Source: Morella rubra (taxonomy: Eukaryota > Streptophyta > Magnoliopsida > Fagales > Myricaceae). From it: a stretch of 64,000 nt of DNA. Numbering within the stretch: the stretch's first letter is position 1; the number at the start of each line of letters is the position of its first letter. A model generated the notes under the pieces. The model was not told where the DNA came from, searched no databases, and saw nothing but the letters and a program-made list of their open reading frames with translations. Both the position numbers and the translations under genes were made by a program. Location: NCBI GenBank assembly GCA_003952965.2, contig RXIC02000001.1, positions 50,711 to 114,710 on the forward strand, in the 5' to 3' direction. Shown piece by piece: positions 32,331 through 43,556 of this stretch.

Positions 32331-34849
32331 ATGGAATATTCAAGTTCACGCTTGGAAGATGAGGGAGAAGTTGAATCTGAATAAACGACAATGATTTAAC
32401 AGACGAAGATGACCCTGAAATTGGTTAGGCTTTTAATTTTGATAATTTAGCTTCAAATTATTTTTCTTTGATCCAATTATGGCTTTGAGATTTGCATTTC
32501 TTATTTAATTTTTTTTAATGTAATTTAGAGTTGGATGATAAAGAGGACAATGATGTGCTATACGAGGTGATGAATGGGGATGACAAAACAAATAATGATG
32601 TGGTATACGAGGTGATAGATGGGGATGATAAAATTGAAGAACCTAAGAAATCAATGATGTTTGATTCGGTGGATGAAGTTTTATACTACTATGTAAAGTA
32701 TGCTAAGCAAGAAGGTTTTGTTGTGGTAAAAAGAGGCAACAAAAAAAAAAGATAAGGTTGTTAGACACGTAACTTATGCTTATATTCATCAAGGCAAACA
32801 AAAAAAAACCAAAAGTGATGTTGTACCAACAATAATACACACGAATTGTCAGCCAGGATTTGTGCAATGTTATGTGCCAATGGAAAGTGGATGTTGACTA
32901 AGATTGTGCTCGAGCATAACCATAGTCTAAGCCCAGGCAAAACAAGGTTAATGAAATGCTATAGGAAAATAGAAGTTACTGTGAAAAGAAGGCTAGACAT
33001 AAATGACAGAGCTGGAATACGTACAAGTAAGAATTTCAACTCTCTTGTTGTTGAAATGAGGGTATGAAAATCTTTCCTTTGGAGAGAAAGATTGTCAAAT
33101 TTTATTAACAAGGCAAGAGAGCTTCGACTTGGCAAAGGAGGTGATCAAGCACTTCGTTACTATTTTAGTAGAATGCAAAAGAAGAATCCTAACTTCTGTT
33201 ATGTGATGGACATGGATGATGATTGTAGGTTGCGAAATATTTTTTGGGCTAATGCACGAAGTAGAGCAGCATATGAATACTTTGGGGATGTCATTTCATT
33301 TGACACGACGTACTTGACCAATAGATATGACATGCCATTTGCTCCTTTTGTAGGTGTGAATCATCATGGTCAGTCAATGCTCTTTGGGGCAGCACTAATA
33401 TCAAAAAAGGATACAGAAACATTTGTTTGGTTGTTTGAAACTTGGCTAGGGTTGCATGAACGATAAAGCTCCAAGTGCAATTTTAACAGATCAAGCTAAG
33501 GCTATGAAGAATGCAATTGAAATAGTTTTCCCTAAGATAACACGACATAGATATTGTTTGTGGCACATTATGAGAAAAATACCATAAAAGTTTGTAGCTA
33601 ATCCTGACTTTGATGGTATTAGGGTTGCCTTAAATAATTGTGTGTATGAATCTCAAACATGTGAACAATTCAAGAAAAATTGGAAATTTCTAATTGAGAC
33701 TTATCAATTAGAGGATAATGCATGGCTGAATGGGTTATATGGTGAGAAGACTTTTTGGGTGCCGGTATGTATGAAAGATGCATTTTGGGTTGGAATGAAT
33801 ACGACGCAGCGTAGTGAAAATATGAATGTTTTTTTTTTTTTATGGTTATGTGCACTCACGGACCACACTAAAGGAGTTTGTTGATCAGTTTGATAGTGCT
33901 TTGAGGAAAATGGTTGAAAAAGAGACAAATGCTGATTTTGATTCTTTTAATCGCAAGATTCCATGTTCAAGTCTCTTTCCTTTAGAAGAGAGCTTTCAAG
34001 ATGTGTATACCAATGCAAAGTTCAAAGAAGTTCAGGGGGAGTTTCGGAAAGTTATGCATTGTAATCACTCTTGTCTTAAAAGAGAAGGTGCAATGTCTAC
34101 TTACGAAGTGATTCAACTTGGTGTTGTAAATAAAAATATAAAAGAAAAATCATATTGTGTTTACTACAATGAAGAAGAAGTAGAAGTGAAATGCACTTGT
34201 GCAATGTTTGAAACAAGAGGCATCTTGTGCAATCATGCCATTTCTGTGCTACTATCAAATAAAGTTGCAACATTGCCACTAAAATATTTTCTTATGAGAT
34301 GGAGGAAGGATATAAAGCGACATTACACTTTTGTTAAGTGTAGTTATGATGCTTTTGATGGTGACCAAATGACGAAAGATATGACGACATGTGTAAGAAT
34401 TTTAATGAATTAGCATCTCTCGCATCAATGAGCATGGACAGATACAAAAAGATGATGATAAATGTTAATATGTTAATATGTTAAAGGAGGAATTCTGTGA
34501 ACTTGAGCCTATTCGTTGTTCCTAGCACTCTTCAGTTGCAATTGCATCATCCAGTTGTAATGAGGCTATTCAAAGTAATGATGATTCGGTGATGCAAAGT
34601 AATATGGTGCTTATTCCTATTAAGGTTAAACGTATAGGGAGACCAAGGTCATCAAGAATGGTGTCCGAAATGGAGAAAGCGGTGAAGAAGTCACAACGAA
34701 AAACAAATAAGCCACCGATTGACAACAATGTCGTGCCAAGGAGCCCAAAAAAACAGGTTGGAAACACATTTTTATGCCCATTTATTTTTCTTGCGATTGG
34801 TTGGAAAGACATTTACTTAACCATTTTTAATTGTAGGCCTTAAAAGCAA
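32331..34849 (+). pseudogene. MULE transposase, FAR1/FHY3-like, frameshifted
   Basis: A short acidic first exon (ATG 32331, 'MEYSSSRLEDEGEVESE') precedes a FAR1 DNA-binding region ('SVDEVLYYYVKYAKQEGF', 'KIVLEHNHSL'). The MULE transposase core follows: 'ISFDTTYLTNRYDMPFAPFV', then 'ILTDQAKAMKNAI' and 'RYCLWHIM' in another frame, and 'TTQRSENMN'. A SWIM zinc finger ('CTCAMFETRGILCNHAISVL', about 34195-34255) and a basic 'RIGRPRSS' tail complete it. Frameshifts lie in homopolymers (near 32748, 33835) and near 33090 and 33460, and a TAA breaks the frame at about 33587. The domains are complete but the gene is dead. Confidence 0.88.
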
Positions 34850-35008
34850 CTCAAACTCCATTGCCAGGTTATGTTCTTGATGATCAACACGGTAGTGTAG
34901 TTTGTACTCAGGTATATACATAAATTTGTGGATACAAATATGATGATTTACTTGTTTTTTTATTTAAATTCTTTTCAAACATTGGTTGTCTCATGTGTAT
35001 ATTAGGTT

Positions 35009-35605
35009 GGGGTGCCCGTTGATCCAACAATGGAGTTATCAAAATTGGTATTTGAACACAATTTTGAAAAAGCTTTCAATGTAGCCCTACAGAGTAATGA
35101 TATGTCCATTGTCTCCTGGCTCTGCTCAATGGTGAATTTGTCTCATTTAATATTGTGCAAAAATATTACTTTTGAGGCATTATGCATTCATATAGTTTAA
35201 ACTAGAATATAATATTATATGTGTTTCTGACATCTTAAGCTAGTACATTTCTTTTTGTTTACTAATGTAACTAAAAGTTTTTATTCTTTTTTCAATGTTG
35301 ATCTAAGATTGGTATTGTCTTTAGTTCCTCTCCCTTTGAGTCAAGGAGTACTGCTAAACCTTTTGTGGCAGTTAGCTTGTCATATCAAAAACAACTCACT
35401 ACAAAAACTTGCTTGGATGACAGTCGTGGCCAATTCCATAGTTCCAACTGACCCAGGAATTGCAATGCATGGGAAGCCCATCCTATTTCAAGTTTATGCC
35501 ATACTCAACCATCAATGTACCTTGCCTACAATTACCAATGTTGAGATCTCAAGTATCCGTCTTTTGATGCATGCCATCAATTTCATACTCATGGTTGTTA
35601 ATTGA
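35009..35605 (+). pseudogene. Captured VARICOSE (EDC4 homologue) C-terminal exons
   Basis: Exon one, after TATATTAG at 35008, reads 'DPTMELSKLVFEHNFEKAFN' and 'SIVSWLCSM', ending at a GT donor near 35132. A second block from about 35290 reads 'VPLPLSQGVLLNLLWQLACH', 'KLAWMTVVANSIVPTDPGIA' and 'EISSIRLLMHAIN', then stops at 35605. These are the closing motifs of plant VARICOSE, the decapping scaffold. The acceptor before the second block looks mutated (TTTTTTCAA where CAG is expected). The intron shows that genomic DNA, not mRNA, was captured. The pieces lie downstream of, and in the same direction as, the transposase. Confidence 0.85.
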
Positions 35606-37524
35606 CTTATGTAATAGTCCTAAAATTATTATCTTTGTACTTCTATTATGATCATGCTATTTTTGTAATTGTAGAAGTCTTATTCCATGCTCTTGGACAA
35701 TTTTCATGATTTTATTGAATTACTGGCTCACACATAAATGGCGGACAAAAATTATAGCAAGCACTAAATCCGATAGCTGGCTGTGGTGATTCTAGAAATG
35801 ATGAATACAAAAATTAGAGTGCTGCTTGTTAGGGAGTTGGTTGGATTAGATCAGGTCCCATGTGGATAGGTGATGCTTTTTCAGAGTTAGAATATTTTCA
35901 GCAAGTCTCTTTCTTTTTGTTTTCTATCTTAAATCTTTTACAAGTTCTTATGTACTTTTTGACATGGAAGATCATAAATTAGATGTGTGACCTTTTTTGT
36001 GTGTATTTAGCCAATGTTTAGCTAGCCCCTTTTATTATGTATAGACAAGCTTTCATACCATCTTTTCTTGTTTAGATGTGTGGCATATATTTTTTAGTTG
36101 CTTCAGATTTCCGGATCATAACGCTTATTATGCTCTCAATGACTTCAGCATCTTCATGTCTACATCAAGAGCTGAGATATAAGTACTAAAACCCAGCCAA
36201 ATTTCCTATCACACATCTTATTCAAGCTATCAAATGTGGCTCACAAATCCCCAATTTTGCTGTAGCAATTAAAAAAAAACAATATTATAAATCCCTAAAT
36301 CTAACAATTTGCTCCAATTCTGCATTTTTACACAAAATCTGAACAGTGAGTAACCACTAGAACGGCTCAACAACACCCCACTTCAAATTACAACATCATA
36401 GAAACACCAAGCCAGCTTAGTCTCCTTTCCACGCCATGCCTGCACTGCAAACAGGAACTGAAGGTGAACAACCTTAACATCGTTTTTCTAAACAACTCTA
36501 TCCCCTCCATGAACAAATTCTTCTGCAAATAACATTCAAGAATAGAGATTAAAACATTATATTGAACCAGCCCACGGTTTCATGAACTTGCCCAAGGCAC
36601 CATTCTAACAGCATAGGAAAGGCTCCATACCAACTACTGAACATAATCAAGCAAAATAACATTGAAAAAACAAAATCTGCTGAACATAAGGTGATATAAT
36701 TGGGATTTCAACAATAAATGCTCAAACTACCCAAAAATTCAAAATCATACATCCCATCACCCTCAAATATTTGAACAATATCTATCTCCCTCACAAATTT
36801 GTGATGCCCAAGAGACCATTTTCCCCTTTTCCAAAAAGACTCACTGACAAGATTTAAGCAAAATGTTTCCCCTTTTCAGATAAATCCATGAGTAAACAGA
36901 TTTCAATATTGAAAAGTCTTATAGAAGCCCAAAATAGGTAATACTTGTATATGTTAAACTAATGGCAACTATATAACCTTCAATGCACATTTATGAAGTT
37001 CTTCCTGTTCTAAAAAATACTCTTATTTGGCAATAATACACATCTCTACTCTCTCTCTAGCTCCCTCACCGTCAAAAAATGGAAACAAGACAAAAAATGT
37101 CCCTTCTCTAAAACCAAACAAATCCAAGCAAAAATACCAAAATCATTTACCTGGAAAATGGGGGTTTTGGTCGCCGGCTTCCATCTCCATTCAATCTCTT
37201 CAAAGACCCAACGAAAACAAGCTCACTCTCTCCGGTGTGTTCATTGCTTTTGCAGTTTGAGCCCGCCGGCCTCAAAGAACGGTGGTGGCGCTGGTGGCGT
37301 TCGGCCGGATGGTGGGCAGCCGTAGTGCTTGGTGATGGGCAGAGGTAGAGCTTGAAGGGGAGGGAGCATCGTGGGAAAGGAGGGGAGGGGAGGGGAAAGT
37401 TTGAGCGAGAGAAAGAAAGGGGAGGTGAGAATGAAAATGAGGAGAGAATATGAGATGAACACGCTTACTTGATTTAAGTCTGAATTTTGAATTTTTTTTT
37501 TAATTTTGAATTTTTAATATGAGA
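35606..37524. other. MULE right internal region, unassigned
   Basis: About 1.9 kb without convincing genes. The first few hundred bases may be the 3' UTR of the captured VARICOSE gene. 37250-37480 has a GA-rich strand (CT-rich on the minus strand). ORFs here (37027-37260 plus, 37241-37462 minus) are low-complexity. Confidence 0.4.
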
Positions 37525-37651
37525 GAGAATGTACGATGAACCGGTTTTGACATAAAAGAGAACTGGTCTGTAGTTTCTAATAAAAAAAAATAGGTCCACG
37601 TAGCGCGAGAAAAATCTCAGCAGAATGCCAGACGACCGTGTAGCATTTCTC
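37525..37651 (-). repeat. MULE right terminal inverted repeat
   Basis: Reverse complement of 31219-31345. Ends GCATTTCTC followed by the duplicated ATGAAAAAA. Confidence 0.9.
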
Positions 37652-37660
37652 ATGAAAAAA

Positions 37661-38132
37661 CGAGTAAGGACGCGGTAACGCAATTGGTTGGTGGAGGAAA
37701 TTTCGCGCCGCCACCGAGTCCTCAGTCAAAGAGGAAACCACGAGGAAACTTGGCAAAGAATACCAGTCAAAAGTAACCGTTCAGGAGCACAGCTTCATCT
37801 TCAACAGCTCATGGAGAGGCAAAGAGCCCCATTTCGGAGACCTATACGAACTGAGCTGTAGCGTGAGACAGATCATTGGAAGACAAAACGAGGTTCGCAA
37901 TGTTCTCGATAGTTGTCGAAGACCAAAAGAAAGTCGGTACTGTTCCCCCGCGTTATGTTTCGGTGTCGTTTTGGCCTCAAAATATGTTAACCAGTGTTTC
38001 TTTTTGTTTTACAAAAAAACAAACTACATCTTTGTTTCCTGCGTTGTTCTAGTTACACCCGATCTGTTAACTCAGAGAAGTAGTCTCCTTTTTCAGTCCA
38101 GTTAAACTCAACCAACAAGCACCTCATTTTCT
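37661..38132 (+). promoter_or_regulatory. TNL upstream region with W-box-like sites
   Basis: The 472 bases between the MULE duplication and the TNL start codon. Two TTGACT cores (minus strand; AGTCAA at 37724-37729 and 37765-37770) match the WRKY-binding W-box. No convincing TATA box was seen. Because the MULE ends here, any original promoter sequence further upstream has been displaced by 6.4 kb. Confidence 0.4.
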
Positions 38133-38629
38133 ATGGCTGCTCAAAACCTTCTATCGTCTTCCAAACTTCACTGGAATCACGATGTCTTCCTCAGTTTCAG
38201 AGGTGAGGACACCCGCAAGAACTTTACCGATCACCTCTACTCTGCCTTGGTGCATGTAGGAGTTCGCACCTTTCGGGACGATGAGGAGCTTCGAAGAGGG
38301 GAGAAAATCTCTACCGGACTACTTAATGCGATTCGTGGATCAAAGATGTCCATTGTCGTTTTTTCCAAAGGTTATGCCTCTTCTAGGTGGTGCCTTGATG
38401 AGCTTGTGGAGATTCTACACTGTAAGAATACCAAAACCCATGCTCTTTTCCCCATATTTTATCATGTGAACCCAGCGGAGGTCCGAAAGCAGAGCGGAAC
38501 TTTTGCCGAAGCATTCGCTAGCCACGAAGAAAGGTTTCAGGCGGATATGGAGAGGGTAAAGAGGTGGAGAGCAGCGGTAACAGAAGCTGCTAGCTATTCT
38601 GGATGGGATCTCGAAAGTGTTGCAAACGG
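38133..38629 (+). CDS. TNL exon 1: TIR domain
   Basis: Start MAAQNLLSSSKLHWNHDVFL, only ~14 residues before the TIR. Motifs: 'DVFLSFRGEDTRKNFTDHL' (αA/TIR-1), 'DEELRRGEKIS' (TIR-2), 'MSIVVFSKGYASSRWCLDEL' with the catalytic glutamate (TIR-3) and 'LFPIFYHVNPAEVRKQSG'. It ends 'SGWDLESVANG' at the donor AACGG|GTATTG, phase 2. The start is chosen as the first ATG in frame, upstream of the domain. Confidence 0.93.
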
Positions 38630-41600
38630 GTATTGTGCTATAGTCTCTTGTGCTTGTTCTTAAATTTTTTTTAATTCGTTTTTGTACTCTCTTTTCAAAT
38701 ATTTTCTCTTAAATGTTAGAGGAAACCGATTTGATAACATTTTAAAAAAGATAGGTGTAAATGGTACCAAGCGAGATCGACGTGTATATATCTTCATAGA
38801 AAAGTTGGTTCTTGGGTTGTAGTATTTTGTTTTTAAAAAAAGAAAAATTGTTTTCCCTTCCATGCTTAGACGACAACTATAAAAAAAAAGGTCCATGCAT
38901 GCCTCTTGGAATGGTCGTTAGATAGAATATCATAGACTTGGGAAGAACTCTATTGTAATATTCATTATTACTGTTACACAATTAATTAATGGCTCATGCA
39001 TAAAAAAGGGAAATTTTAGTTTTTATTTTATCTTTTTTGCATGTGATTGAGTGGGGACGAGAAACTATATGTATTTAGATATATCTATACAAAAAAATCC
39101 TAATAAATTGGATGACTTAATTGCTAGTGATATTGGTCTCTTATGCCTAACATCCATTGGTACTAATAGAAAGTAAATGATCAGGTATGAAGCAAAGTTC
39201 ATCAAGGAGATTGTTCAAGAAATATTGGGGAAATTGAAGCGCGCTCATTTGAATGTTGCCAAACACCCAATAGGAATAAACCCCCGTGTAGAAAATATAA
39301 AGACTTTGTTAGATATAGAAAGAGATGATCATGATGTTCTCAATGTTGGCATCTATGGAATGGGTGGAATTGGTAAAACTACCTTAGCTAAAGCAGTTTA
39401 TAATGAAGTATGTGATGGATTTGAAGGAAGTAGTTTTCTTTTAAACATTAAAGAAACTTCACAACAACCCAATGGTTTAGTTCAATTACAAAGACAACTT
39501 CTGTTGGATACATTGAAGAAGGAAAATTTAATGATTTCTAGTGTTGATAGAGGGATCAATTTGATTAAGGAAAGCCTTCAATGCAAACGGATTCTTGTTG
39601 TTCTTGATGACGTGGATCAGTTGAAACAAGTGTACGCATTGGTAGGAAACTTTGATTGGTTTGGTCGTGGAAGCAGAATCATTATGACGACTAGAGATGA
39701 ACATTTGCTGACTCAACTTGGAGTGAATGAAAAATATAAAGTTGAAGAATTGAGCTACTTCGACTCTCTTCAACTTTTCAGTTGGCATGCTTTCAAGATG
39801 CCCAATCCAATTGAAAACTACCATGAGTTTTCTGTTGCTGTATTGCGTTACACCGGGGGGCTTCCATTAGCTCTTGAAGTTTTGGGTTCTTATCTACTAC
39901 AAAGAAGCATTATTGAATGGAAAAGTGCATTAGAGAAATTAGAGAAAACTCCTCACCAAGATATTCATAAAACACTCAAAATAAGCTTTGATTCTCTGGA
40001 TGATACAACAACGAAAATATTCCTTGATATTGCTTGCTTTTTTCTTGGTATGGAAAGAGAATATGTCAACAAAATCCTCTATGGATGTGGTCTTTTTCCA
40101 GATATGGGTATTAATATTCTCATCCAAAGGTCTCTTGTGACAACTGATTATCATAACAAGTTGAGGATGCATGATTTGGTTCGAGATATGGGACGAGAGA
40201 TTGTTCGTGAAAGGTCACCTTATGATCTCAACAGACGTAGTAGATTGTGGTTTCATGAGGACGTGCTAAAAGTGCTGATGGAACATACGGTAAGAGACCT
40301 TTGTACTTGTACATGGCTATAGGGAAAGACAGGAACATTTATTGAGGCTATCTTGGTATGAATTCAAGTTAATCCTCTTTTTAAGCATGTACCATAGCAT
40401 AAAAATGTATCTGTATTTGTTTCATATTGAATCTAATGCCTTTGTATTGTGCTAGGGATCGGATGCAGTGGAGGGTCTTGCCTTAAATTTGCCTGTGCTT
40501 AAAGATGTATCTTTGAAAACTAAAGCATTTGCAAACATGAAGAATTTAAGGCTGCTACAAATGAATAATGTACGTGTCACAGGGCGCTCCAAGCATCTTC
40601 CCAAAGAGCTAAGATGGCTATGTTGGCATAAGTGCCCTCTAAGAGTTCTACCACTAAATTTTCATTTAGAGAACCTTGTTGTTCTTGACATGCAGCACAG
40701 CAAAATCAAAGAAGTGTGGCAGGAGAACAGAGTATACCAACTCTTCCTACGACTTTTATTGATATTTTGATATTGACTGCACAACTTACTAGAACTTCTT
40801 TTTCATCTATATAAAATTTTGTTTTCACAGATACTAGAAAAGTTGAAGGTCCTCGATCTTAGCTATTGCAAGGATCTTATCAGATCACCGTACTTCTTGC
40901 AAGTTCCACATCTGGAGATATTAGTACTTGAAGAATGCACAAACTTGGTTAAGCTTCATAAGTCTATCGGACATCTGAAAGAGCTTGTTTTGCTGAATTT
41001 AAAAGGGTGCACGAACCTTCGATATCTTCCTAGCAACATTTCTACCTTAAAATCTCTTGAAAAGCTGAACTTGTCTGGATGCTTAAATCTTGATAAGTTA
41101 CTTGAGAAAATTCCCAAAAATTTTCTAAGAGCTCGTCCTTTGGGAAGATTAGTTCTCAATAACTGTGATTTGTCTGAAGATCAAATGCCCATTGATCTTG
41201 GGAATTTATCTTCACTTCAAGGCTTGGATTTATCAGGAAACAATTTTCGTAACTTGCCTGCTTGCATTAATCGTCTTCAACAATTGCAACATTTAGATAT
41301 TGGTGGATGTGGATCTCTTCAGTCAATTTCAGGACTCCCATCAAAAATAGAGAGCCTATTTGCATATGGCTGCTGTTCAATCGAAAGCCTCTCATTTTCG
41401 TCGAGTTCACAATTAGCTGTTCTTTGCCTTGATAGCTGCAGCAAACTGGTTGAGATTCAGGGGTTAGTTTTGGATTCTAATTCGACCATAAGCTTGATTG
41501 GGTGCGATAATCTGTCATCTGATTTTAGGGAGAGTCTTCTCCAGGTTCGTTCTCTGCCTCTGCCTCTGCTTCTCTCTCTCTCTCTCTCTCTCTCTGATGT

Positions 41601-42174
41601 GAACAATGTTTGTTTGAAACAGTGTCCGCCGACCATGTCTGCTCCTTGTAACCGTGAAGCTTTCCTCCCTGGGAATGAGATTCCGAATTGGTTTATCCAT
41701 CAAAGAATTGGATCTTCAATTTCCTTAAATTTGCCTTCAGTTTCAGAGGGGGAGATTCGCATGCTACTCGTCTGCGGAATTTATGCATGCGGAGGACTCA
41801 ATCCATCGGGGCCTATATTTAACGTGATAATGGATAACAAAACTAGAGGCTACAGGGAAGCTCTTTTGCCCGGGGGACTAGTTTTCTTGCCAATAAATTA
41901 TTCGGAGGATATTTTTTTATTCCGGTGGCAAGTTAGCAGAAACAAAATGGTGGTGCGCGGATTAACTCCAAAAATTTTGGAGATTGGAAACGGAGATGAA
42001 ATTGCGGTGTCCTTCGAACTTGGGGTCTGGACTGAAGTGAAAAAGTGTGGTGTCCATGTAGTGGTTGATGAGCCAAAAGTGCTAGATATCCATGGAAGTC
42101 CACATGCAAACTCTAATACTATTGCATATGATAAAGTCTTTAAAGTTGATGCTACTGGAGATGAGGACTCATGA
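38133..42174 (+). CDS. TIR-NBS-LRR (TNL) resistance protein, intact
   Basis: Four (or five) exons with consistent phase: 38133-38629 (TIR), 39185-40289 (NB-ARC), 40456-40731 (first LRR part), 40831-42174 (LRR and post-LRR domain). Joined they give 1073 residues. If a 78-bp in-frame segment in the last exon (41545-41622) is spliced out, they give 1047. All family motifs are present: TIR with its catalytic glutamate, P-loop, kinase 2, GLPL, MHD, LRRs, and a C-terminal jelly-roll/Ig-like (C-JID) region. TNLs act in the cytoplasm or nucleus as oligomeric receptors that detect pathogen effectors and signal through TIR NADase activity with EDS1. This is the only complete member in the window. A MULE sits 481 bp upstream. 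The effector recognised cannot be inferred. Confidence 0.93.
39185..40289 (+). CDS. TNL exon 2: NB-ARC
   Basis: Acceptor GATCAG|GTATGAAGC, linker 'YEAKFIKEIVQEILGKL'. Motifs in order: P-loop 'GMGGIGKTTLAKAVY', RNBS-A 'GFEGSSFLLNIKE', kinase 2 'KRILVVLDDVDQL', RNBS-B 'GSRIIMTTRDEHLL', GLPL 'GGLPLALEVLGSYL', RNBS-D 'KIFLDIACFFLGM' and MHD 'LRMHDLVRDMGREIVRERS'. The donor ACG|GTAAGA gives phase 0. Every nucleotide-binding motif matches consensus, so the switch should be functional. Confidence 0.93.
40456..40731 (+). CDS. TNL exon 3: start of LRR
   Basis: A 92-codon exon beginning 'GSDAVEGLALNLPVLKDV' after GCTAG, typical of the short exon between NB-ARC and LRR in TNLs. It carries 'AFANMKNLRLLQMNNV', 'ELRWLCWHKCPLRVLP' and 'LVVLDMQHSKIKEVWQ'. 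It ends AACAGA|GTATAC. Phase 0 on both sides. Confidence 0.88.
40831..42174 (+). CDS. TNL exon 4: LRRs and C-terminal C-JID domain
   Basis: Starts after TTTCACAG with 'ILEKLKVLDLSYCKDL'. About ten leucine-rich repeats follow ('LVLLNLKGCTNLRYLP', 'LEKLNLSGCLNLDKL', 'LQGLDLSGNNFRNLP', 'LQHLDIGGCGSLQSI'). The C-terminal part has 'FLPGNEIPNWFIHQRIGSSI' and 'EIRMLLVCGIYAC', the C-JID post-LRR domain. The 78-bp stretch 41545-41622 contains a (TC)n run and has GT/AG ends (CCAG|GTTCGT, AAACAG|TGTCCG). Removing it keeps frame and joins the LRR end directly to 'CPPTMSAPCNREAF'. The exon lacks the 'NMMASKELSSSS' segment present in the 12.7-kb paralogue. Confidence 0.9.
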   Translation: MLEKLKVLDLSYCKDLIRSPYFLQVPHLEILVLEECTNLVKLHKSIGHLKELVLLNLKGCTNLRYLPSNISTLKSLEKLNLSGCLNLDKLLEKIPKNFLRARPLGRLVLNNCDLSEDQMPIDLGNLSSLQGLDLSGNNFRNLPACINRLQQLQHLDIGGCGSLQSISGLPSKIESLFAYGCCSIESLSFSSSSQLAVLCLDSCSKLVEIQGLVLDSNSTISLIGCDNLSSDFRESLLQVRSLPLPLLLSLSLSLSDVNNVCLKQCPPTMSAPCNREAFLPGNEIPNWFIHQRIGSSISLNLPSVSEGEIRMLLVCGIYACGGLNPSGPIFNVIMDNKTRGYREALLPGGLVFLPINYSEDIFLFRWQVSRNKMVVRGLTPKILEIGNGDEIAVSFELGVWTEVKKCGVHVVVDEPKVLDIHGSPHANSNTIAYDKVFKVDATGDEDS

Positions 42175-42394
42175 CCACTGCGATCCATCAGCAAACAGAA
42201 GGCACAATCCTCTCCACTAGTCCCCCGTTGCTTTCCTTTACATGAAAGTATGAAGCAGGTTCCTTGGAAAACTAAAGCCAACAGAGCATCCGTTTCGCCA
42301 TGGCCAACAAGTCTGCATACGAGAAACAATACGACGTAGAGCACTGTAATCCAGCAAGAATCTCTATATACATGTAGTGCATGGGTCACACTTA

Positions 42395-42400
42395 AATAAA
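42395..42400 (+). terminator. Poly-A signal of the TNL gene
   Basis: AATAAA 221 bases after the stop codon, a normal 3' UTR length for plants. Confidence 0.5.
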
Positions 42401-43270
42401 GATTTATAGTTCTGTAGACAATTAATCTCTATATACAAAAGATTGTTCAATTAAGACTTTGTTTGGGCTGATTTATTTCGTAAGCTATATTTAGAGTAAG
42501 AATAGTAACGCTTTGAAGTTGATTTTAGGCCTTAAGGTCACCTAACCTGCAGATTTATGTTCTTCTTTTAGGTACTGGGCAAAATAAGAAAAACCTTCAT
42601 AGTCCAGTGTCCAAAATTTAAAACTAGGGAGTTGGATTTTGTTGGCTGTCATGAGATCAGGGGCTCCTGGGCAGGGGCAGCCATATGCTTGAACATAGGA
42701 AGTAGGTGTACTCGCTGTGAGCGCAGAAACTGAGAGCAAGATCACCTTTTGAACGTATTGCCTGTCTTAATTAAGGAGTTGCTACGAAGCTTCCATGGAA
42801 ACCACCGACGTCAAGTGATACCTAATCCAGTCAATGATGTTGTGAATCAGTTTTCTTAAAACTGGAAAAGGAATTTCGAAGAAATATATCCCAAGAAGAG
42901 CGTGTGGAGCCTTACGGCTCAAAAAGGACAAGTCAGAGGACGAACGAAAGGTTCATTCTTCATTTAAAAAAAAAAAAAATTCAATTTCCCGCTCTGTTTC
43001 CCTAATTTTTTTTTTTTTTTATACTTAACTGTTTTCACTGAATACTTTCCTACTCAGACAATTACACTCACTGACTCTAAAACCTTCATTGCCAATTTGC
43101 CAACATTACCCTCGTTGTCTCTCTTTTTGTTTTTTTTAGATGCCTCGTTGTCCCTCGTTAACTGCGAAAACACAAGTGCAAACAGACGCACTAGTCTTCC
43201 TCTAAGCCCCTTCTTTAATGGTCCTCTTTTCGACGTATTTAATTAGTTAAAGGACTTTACGCGTTTTCTT
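42401..43270. other. Intergenic stretch
   Basis: No coding signal. It contains poly-A/T runs (42966-42980, 43007-43020) and the AT-rich approach to a TATA box. The small minus-strand ORF at 42542-42745 has no recognised domain. Confidence 0.4.
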
Positions 43271-43275
43271 CGCGA

Positions 43276-43283
43276 TATATAAG
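43276..43283 (+). promoter_or_regulatory. TATA box
   Basis: TATATAAG preceded by CGCGA, with a non-AT-rich downstream leader. The ATG of a small exon-like frame follows at 43557. The distance (about 275 bases) would need a long leader or 5' UTR intron. Confidence 0.35.
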
Positions 43284-43556
43284 CGTCGTGTTCTGACGTG
43301 AAATTTTGCCTGTGTTTCTTCTTTGCCCGATCTACTCATATTACTCGCTGCATCACTGTGAAAAAATTTTAAAGAATATTTTTAAAATTTTAAAATTTTT
43401 TATTTTATTAAAATTTATGACAAATAAAACGTGTATTAAAATGTGTATGAGTAAAAATTAAAAATTTTAAAATATATTTATTTTACTGAAAAATTTATAC
43501 TCCAAAATTTTAGAAAAAAAACACCCCGAATTACCTTTCTTTTTCTTTTCAAGTTC

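Larger units (their letters stand above)
31219..37651 (+). mobile_element. FAR1-type Mutator-like element with captured VARICOSE exons
   Basis: Inverted repeats of about 127 bp (31219-31345 and 37525-37651), starting GAGAAATGCTACAC on both sides, are flanked by a perfect 9-bp duplication ATGAAAAAA (31210-31218 and 37652-37660). The element is 6433 bp. Inside on the plus strand are a FAR1/MULE transposase pseudogene (32331-34849) and the last exons of a VARICOSE/EDC4 gene (35009-35605). The right inverted repeat ends 481 bp upstream of the intact TNL start codon. Confidence 0.92.

Noticed and set aside
37241-37462. Minus-strand ORF rich in P, L and S.
   Set aside because: Produced by the GA/CT-rich subterminal region of the MULE; no domain.
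41515-41703. Minus-strand ORF with an RERERE run.
   Set aside because: It comes from the (TC)n microsatellite opposite the TNL's last exon.
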